From: Emmonsiellopsis sp. PD_33
Lineage: Eukaryota; Ascomycota; Eurotiomycetes; Onygenales; Ajellomycetaceae
Direction of reading: 5' to 3'
Assembly: GCA_032988165.1 (NCBI GenBank)
Contig: JANTQF010000097.1
Location: 49,592-113,591 of the forward strand
Length of the DNA: 64,000 nucleotides
Part shown: piece by piece, positions 58,222 to 64,000 of the stretch
Layout: each line of letters starts with the position of its first letter
Position numbering within the stretch: position 1 is the stretch's first letter
Translations under genes and position numbers: made by a program
Notes under the pieces: model-generated
Database searches by the model: none
Told to the model about the DNA's origin: nothing
Seen by the model: only the letters and a program-made list of their open reading frames with translations

Positions 58222-59360
58222 ATGGTATGTCCTATCCTATCTTCGCATGCTACTATGCTACGTGTGTCTCTGGCGATGAATTTGCGCGGATTGGAGATGG
58301 CTGACTGATGCTGTTTGTTGGGCGAATATATAGGCGATCAAGCACAACCAGACCATCCCGAAGAACCGTGAGTTTTATCCTGTGACCTCCGAATCGAAGC
58401 CGTCGAGATGTCGATTGTGATGGGAATTTGGGACGAGAAAGAAGAACGAAAAAATTCTGACTTTGATTCTGCGCAGACTTCCACAAGGACTGGGCTCGCC
58501 GTGTTCGGGTACACTTCGAGCAGGTACGACAATTAATCCAAAATTGATCCCCCCTTCGACGCGCTCCCCTGGCAGTTATCGAGATATCGAAAGACGCAAA
58601 GGACATCAGAATCACCTGTGGGAGGAATTGTGGACTTCTCGACTGACAAAACTGCGTCTATAGCCCGGCCGCAAGCACCGTCGTCGTGAAGCTCGTCTCG
58701 CGAAGGCTGCTGCTGTTGCTCCCCGCCCAGTCGACAAGCTGAGACCCGTTGTGCGATGCCCTACCATTAAGTACAACAGCCGTGTCCGGGCTGGCCGTGG
58801 ATTCACCCTCTCCGAGCTCAAGGTACGAATTCTCCCTAGAAGTGGAGTATGGGGTTCGGTCTCGATTTTTCAAGCGAAGCTTGCAGATTTTGATATCGCA
58901 CATCTTCAATATGAAGGAGGGTAATACTTACGCATCCTGCACTGTATAGGAGGCTGGCATCCCCCGCAAGTTGGCACCCACCATTGGCATCAGCGTCGAC
59001 GCCCGCCGCGCCAATGCCTCGACTGAGTCGCTCGCCGCCAACGTCGCCCGCCTAAAGGCCTACAAGGCCCGCCTTATCCTCTTCCCCCGCCGTGGCGGAC
59101 AACACAAGAAGCTCGACTCCACCCCCGAGGAGATCAAGGCTGCCCAGGAAGGATTCGCCAAGAGCATCGACTCCCTCCTCCCCATCACCAACGTCAGCCG
59201 CGCCGAGGCTATTTCGGAAATCAGCAAGAGTGACCTGCCCGCTGGTGAGGCTGGTGCTTACCGAAGACTCAGAGACGCTCGGAGTGAGGCGAGATTGGTC
59301 GGTGTCAGACAGAAGCGGGCCAAGGCTAAGGCTGACGAGGAATCTGCGGCGAAGAAATAG
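58222..59360 (+). CDS. rpl13: 60S ribosomal protein eL13
   Basis: Large-subunit cytosolic ribosomal protein. Five exons: 58222-58224 (the ATG alone), 58334-58367, 58477-58523, 58664-58822, 58950-59360, giving 217 aa. The joined sequence reads MAIKHNQTIPKNHFHKDWAR, then RVRVHFEQPGRKHRRREARL, DKLRPVVRCPTIKYNSRVRA, GRGFTLSELKEAGIPRKLAP, TIGISVDARRANASTESLAA, and ends KADEESAAKK. This is the full eL13 signature including the conserved GRGFTLSEL. A start codon split off by a first intron is common for fungal ribosomal-protein genes. The last-exon frame alone begins inside EAGIPRKLAPT and is not a separate gene. No damage. Confidence 0.97.
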
Positions 59361-61149
59361 ATGAGGGTGATGTTGCGTGTGTGGAAATAATAATGACAAA
59401 ATGAAGCGATCAGTTTTGATGGAAATAACTACTGAACGTTTTTGTTTCAAATCTTATCCTTTCTATGCCCGGTCCCCTTCTTCTCTCCCGCTGCCGGTTT
59501 GTTGCTTTTTTCCCCTTTGTTGCGTGTGCTAAATCCCCTTGTTTTTACCGGCTTTTTTTTTCCTTTCTTTTTTTCCTCCTCATCATGACTGAGCGGGGTT
59601 GCTTGGGTTCGGGTTCTTGGGTGAATCAACGAAAAGAACAAAAAAGGGAGCAAATGGAAATTATATCCTGAGGCAAACACCCCTCGAGAAGAATCTCAGG
59701 CATGGTTTCTGGCGTTACGATTTGCATGCCTCCCTTTTCCCTTTGCCCCAGACACGCAGTGAAACATGACAAATACAGGACCCGAAAACATGCCCTTCAA
59801 ACGGCAGCCCAAAGACAATCGTAGGACGCACGCTCTCCCTACTCAATTTCCCCGATGAACAACACCCCAATACGAATCGCCAGCCCAACGCAACCGACTA
59901 CCCAATATGCGACCAAATCAACTCAAACCAATCCCATCCCCAATCCCCAACATCCCCACTCCCCCTCCCTCAACCCCCCAATCCATAGCACGGATGTCAA
60001 ATTACAACCCAGTCCAATTCTCCCTGGCTGCGGTTGCGCCGAAGATGTGCTTATATTGAAAACAGCGAAAAGCAAGGGATGTCCTCCGTCCACATTTTTA
60101 AATAAGTGTTTGGTTGGAGGGTTTCTTGCTTTTCTGTTGTTAATCGCCGGATGTACTAGGTCCATGCGCTTTTCTTAATTGAGAGGTGTGGCATTGTACC
60201 CATTGAAAATTTGGCGACATTTTTGTATTCTCTTTTTTTGTGGCTTTAGATGGATTATAGAAGCAAATGAAAGTTGAACGGAAACCTTTTTTCTTAAAAA
60301 AACATGCTTTTTCTTTACATTAGTTAAAGGAGTAGATCTGGCAAGGAAGTAATTAGTATGCCTCGGTATATCTCATATATCTATTTCTTAAATTGTCATC
60401 AAGTTAAAAAAACATTACCATGCCCTCCTGTTTAAATGCGTGTTTGATATCATTCCACTGCAATGCAAGCAACAGATGTACAACTAAACACCTATAGATA
60501 TATAATTTAACCACCCAGTGGTAACTCCCGTGGATTACCTATGAAACCCAATTCCAGCGGGTTTTACCCAACCTTGCTCAAATAGAAAATATATATATAA
60601 ATCACCTATCACCTCATCCCCTATCTATATATACAACCTCCACATCCATTACCTGCGAATCACTTAACAGCTGCACTTCTATGGGAAGGCACATAAACAT
60701 CCATTCCATCTCAAGGATATAAAACATGAGCGTCGGGTCTCCTTTCTTATTAAAAGCAGTAGGCATATAGTATAAGTTATAACATTAAGATGCTGGTTGG
60801 GTTACTAATTAATTCTCGCATCCTGGTATCCCTACTATATATATACTCGGGATGGGAACTTGTGTGGAAGATATATTATAACAGACATATTAGGCCTCTA
60901 GGTTGGTATTTACATACCTTCCTGATCTTTGATCCGTTTCCCTGCTATATGTGCCTCCCCACCTAAATAATCAATGACATACAGAACCGTCCCCGTCGAC
61001 GGAATCAAAATGAAGAAAAAACATACATATACAAATTAAGGGAGTAAAAATGATCAAAGTACCCATACCGTCCCATCCATAGCCACCCATCGCTTTAAAA
61101 GAAAAAAGGCAACCCAAACAACCACAAAACAAAACAGAAAAAACCACCC
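59361..61149. other. Intergenic, no gene seen
   Basis: 1.8 kb of AT-leaning sequence with poly-T and TA runs, including 3' flanks of eL13 and the next minus-strand gene. Short frames only. Confidence 0.5.
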
Positions 61150-63198
61150 TCACCCCTCCCCAAAAACAACCCCCACAACCCCCTCCACCGCCCTAACCAA
61201 CACCTCCGGATCGGCATCAATCGGCACATCTCCATTCCCATCTCCATTCCCACCCCCCTTCCCAAACCCCCCAATCAAAAACCCGCCAAAAACCCTCTTT
61301 GCCTCCCTCTCCACCTTCTTCGCCGGACCCCTTACCCCATCAGAAACATGCACACTAACATCCGGTGCAAAATGGGGCTCACTGGTCCATAGATCCAGCA
61401 CGAGCGGGCAGGTGATTAGTAACTCGACTGATTCCGATGTTGCCGGGTTGGGGTTGGTATTGGTGTTGGTGCTGATAGAGAAAAGCAGCGATGTCCGGCC
61501 AAGATGGGGGAGGAGGGTGCGCGGTGTGTATTTCCCATCTTTACTTTGATCTGTTTTTTGTGGCTGCTGATGTTGGGAGGTGATGCGCAAGCGTAACTCT
61601 TCGAGTCTGACCCATAACTTCGCTCGGGCAATGTCTGCTTCCCAGTACCGGCTGATGCCCCAGCAGAGGCTGGAGATGTCGCGGTTTAGCAGGGGGTTGG
61701 AGAGGCGGTTGGCTAGCCAGGTGTGTAAGGGGGGAGGGACGTTATGGGTTTGTTCTTTGTCCGTTGCGGGTTTGAAGGGTGTTTGTGGCGGGATGGAGAT
61801 TGAGAGGACTGCTTGCTTTTCTGGGTCTGTTTGGAAGGATATGGGTATTTGGAAGAGGTGGGATGGGAAGGGTGGGGGAGGGGTAAATCTTAGGGTGTGT
61901 GTTTGGGTTAGGGAGGAGGAAGTGGATGTGTGTGCGGTGAGGGATAGGGCGGCAAAGACGGTGAGGTAGGGCGTCAAGTCAGCGGGCTGTTCAAGCGCAA
62001 AGGGGTTTTCTGGCGGTGGAGATGGTGGGGGAGCTGTGTCGATTTGGGGGATGAATCGGTCAGAGGAAAATGGGAGGAGGAATGACAGGAGGGAGGAAAT
62101 TGTGGGTGGTGCAGGGGGTGGAGGGGGCGGAGGGGCGCAGGATGGGTTGGAGGTTGTGAGGAGTTCGCTGGGTAAGTGTTAGCTAGGAACATGGGAATAT
62201 GAGCGAGTGGGAATATGATCCTCATACATCAAGTTATTAATTGCCTCCTCATTTGGCTCTGGGTATTCATCTGGTCTCTCATACTGTTGCGCGGCATCCT
62301 CAAGTTGCGTGATGTCCTCTTTCAATAGTGCAAGTTGAGCAGCAAGCGCGTCACGCAGCTTCTGTTTCTCCTGTATCTCGCGTGGGATCCCTTCATCTAA
62401 GCGTGAATCGCGAGTGGGCTCGAAAACATTATTCTGTTCATCGCCAGCGTCTTCCCCCTCTTTGGGTTTCAACGGACTCGGCTTCAATCCATCCCTTAGC
62501 CTCCGTTTCCGCTTTTTCTCCTGACGCCAGCTCGGACTGCTACTCAACAGTCCCTTCTGACGATTACGCGCTCTCTCCCGACCCAACTCAGTGGGCGTGG
62601 GAGGCAATTCCGGCTCTCCATTCTCCTGCTCCGACGAGGACGAGGACGAAGAACGAGCATCGTGCGCATTGTCATCAGGTCCACCCACCGCCCGTCCAGC
62701 TCCAAACCTTAATCGCAAAATACCATCGTCTCTGGCGTCCGCCATTATTGCCCCTGCCCTCCCCTCCGGTGCCAGACCCGGTGAAAACGACGCCCTCCCC
62801 CGCTCTGACGTCCGCCTGGGCGGCGCCACAAAATCCGGCACGCTTGACCCACGACGTGAGCCACCCACTAATGAACCAGTTTCCCCTGTCTCCCGTGCAG
62901 CAAGCGACGGTCGCAACGGTATACTACTCCTAATCCCACTAATCCCACTACTCTCTCGTCCCCGACTTACCGGCCGCGGCTGAGCAACTTTCGCCGGGGA
63001 GCGGCCAAGGACGTTTCTGAGCACATCGGGGTGGGAGCGCGCAAGACTGGAGCGGGTGGGGGATCGGAAGGAGGCGCGGTGGGAGGGTTTATCTGGACTG
63101 AGGGGCGGTTGAGGCTGAGATTGGGTCGTGTTTGATGCGCTGACGGGGATTGCGCTGGAGGAGTTTGAGCGCCGGCGTTTGGGGGGTGAGGCGAGCAT
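61150..63198 (-). CDS. Conserved fungal coiled-coil protein, possibly CENP-O/Mcm21-like kinetochore protein
   Basis: Exons 62228-63198 and 61150-62167 join in phase (AINNLI|ELLTTSN; intron gtatga...acccag) to 662 aa. The start is MLASPPKRRRSNSSS. The frame extends 5' without an ATG. The N-terminal ~270 residues are disordered with SP/RSPTR motifs (FRSPTRSSLARSHPDVLRNV). PPTPTELGRERARNRQKGLL precedes SSSPSWRQEKKRKRRLRDGL, then a coiled coil (EIQEKQKLRDALAAQLALLK). The C-terminal half is a folded domain: ISSLLSFLLPFSSDRFIPQI, SLCWGISRYWEADIARAKLW, LLPHLGRTSLLFSIS and WTSEPHFAPDVSVHVSD. Coiled coil followed by an RWD-like domain would suit the COMA/CENP-O complex, but I cannot confirm that; treat the function as unknown. 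Confidence 0.75.
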
Positions 63199-63560
63199 TG
63201 GGTATGGGGATGGGGCGCGTCGGCATAGGTGGTGGTTAGAGGGGGTATAAAAGGTGCTGAATAGGAACAGGCAGTCAGCATCAGTATATATCCAGAAGGG
63301 ATCTTGTGTAGAGACATACCAATTGCGCGCAAGACGGCGTCGGGTTGTATACAATCGGAGTTGAAGTTGATGTCAACAGAGATCACGTGATTGGCCGGCA
63401 ATGCGGGCGAGTTTGCACTGTTTGCAGATGACATAATCCACGTGATTTTCATCTCGGCTCGGGGTTGACTCCAAATACTCCCCGACATTACGAGTATATA
63501 GGACCAGGAGATGGGAGGTGTCTCCCTCATCTACAGCTTATATATACATAGTTTTCCCCA

Positions 63561-64000
63561 ATGGACCCCCTAGCCCTCCTAGCCAGACACCGGCTGCGGC
63601 ACACCACCTCCCTATGCGCCCGATGTCTATCCCGAGCCACCCCCCCGTCCGCCCGCCGACATGCGCACTCAAGCGCACCGCTCCACAGACAACAAGCCGC
63701 CAGCCAGGCGCGGAAGCAAGATGACACAGAACCCCCAGCCCCCGAAAAACACGCCGCCCAAGCCTATCCGCTACGGGGCTACTACTCCGACATCCTCTCC
63801 GCGACCTTCCGCCCGCGTCCCGCCCTGCGCACACGACCCCCCTCGCCGCCCCCCGCCACACCAAACCCACCACCCCAAGCGCAACCACCAGACCCACCCC
63901 CCCCCCTCCCCACCACCCCCCCCCCCACCGAACAATCCCGCCCCCACAAACGCCCCACGCTCTCCGCCACCAGCACCGCCACACACGGCCCACACTCAAC
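63561..64000 (+). CDS. Probable mitochondrial protein, N-terminal part (OXLD1-like?), cut by window edge
   Basis: An ATG at 63561 opens a frame that stays open to the window end (146 codons). The first ~40 residues (MDPLALLARHRLRHTTSLCA) are basic without acidic residues, fitting a mitochondrial presequence. Then come KHAAQAYPLRGYYSDILSAT and a long Pro-rich stretch. RGYYSDIL followed by a Pro/Thr linker resembles fungal oxidoreductase-like (OXLD1/YPL107W) proteins, whose diagnostic Cys motif would lie beyond the window. Minus-strand frames here (Gly/Val-rich) are shadows of the C-rich plus strand. Confidence 0.5.
   Translation, partial: MDPLALLARHRLRHTTSLCARCLSRATPPSARRHAHSSAPLHRQQAASQARKQDDTEPPAPEKHAAQAYPLRGYYSDILSATFRPRPALRTRPPSPPPATPNPPPQAQPPDPPPPLPTTPPPTEQSRPHKRPTLSATSTATHGPHS

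Noticed and set aside
58225..58476. Possible C/D snoRNA in introns 1-2 of the eL13 gene (gatga- and ctga-like boxes)
   Set aside because: C boxes match imperfectly and no terminal stem or guide could be shown.
63538..63999. 153-codon minus-strand Gly/Val/Arg-rich frame
   Set aside because: Shadow of the Pro-rich plus-strand protein; extreme GC skew keeps the opposite frames open.

Overview
The window is nuclear DNA of a filamentous ascomycete. Genes have short GT-AG introns with fungal branch sites, and TOF1, ARP6, eL13, a fungal RBR ligase and a Dal5-type permease can be recognised. GC-balanced gene blocks alternate sharply with AT-rich, CpG-free repeat blocks, as in large-genome dimorphic Onygenales such as Blastomyces. 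That placement is inference; no species marker was seen.

Layout. 1-2059: 5' end of tof1 (minus), then a mitochondrial 3-hydroxyacyl-CoA dehydrogenase (plus). 2060-7440: decaying, mostly minus-strand coding remnants with in-frame stops and frameshifts. 7449-10654: two tandem paralogous genes for Cys-cluster proteins. 11376-13790: an RBR ubiquitin ligase with a long coiled-coil tail. 14850-35378: one 20.5-kb LTR-bounded block, consisting of a Ty1/copia element (305-bp LTRs, 5-bp target duplication GTATC) split by a 15.1-kb element flanked by TA and encoding a SNF2-family helicase. 35872-36834: gene for a small secreted, probably GPI-anchored protein. 36959-40185: a Mutator-like DNA transposon with ~100-bp terminal inverted repeats. 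42287-43949: ARP6. 44425-45764 and 47374-49763: a divergent TauD-type dioxygenase and Dal5-family transporter. 50151-57493: a GCIP-like protein, a leucine-rich repeat protein and a coiled-coil protein. 58222-59360: ribosomal protein eL13. 61150-63198: a protein possibly of the kinetochore. 63561-end: N-terminus of a probable mitochondrial protein.

Both repeat blocks have lost essentially all CpG. The two copia LTRs differ only by transitions, often as TG in one and CA in the other, which is what CpG-targeted repeat-induced mutation would leave. The most unusual object is the 15.1-kb insert. It has short inverted ends (CATTGGCAA), a TA duplication, a SNF2 helicase gene, at least three other unrecognised gene remnants, and more than a dozen copies of a 16-bp palindrome. 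The likeliest functional partnership among the intact genes is the dioxygenase/permease pair. Their shared promoter holds a perfect match to the fungal CYS3 sulfur-regulator site, suggesting sulfonate uptake and use.
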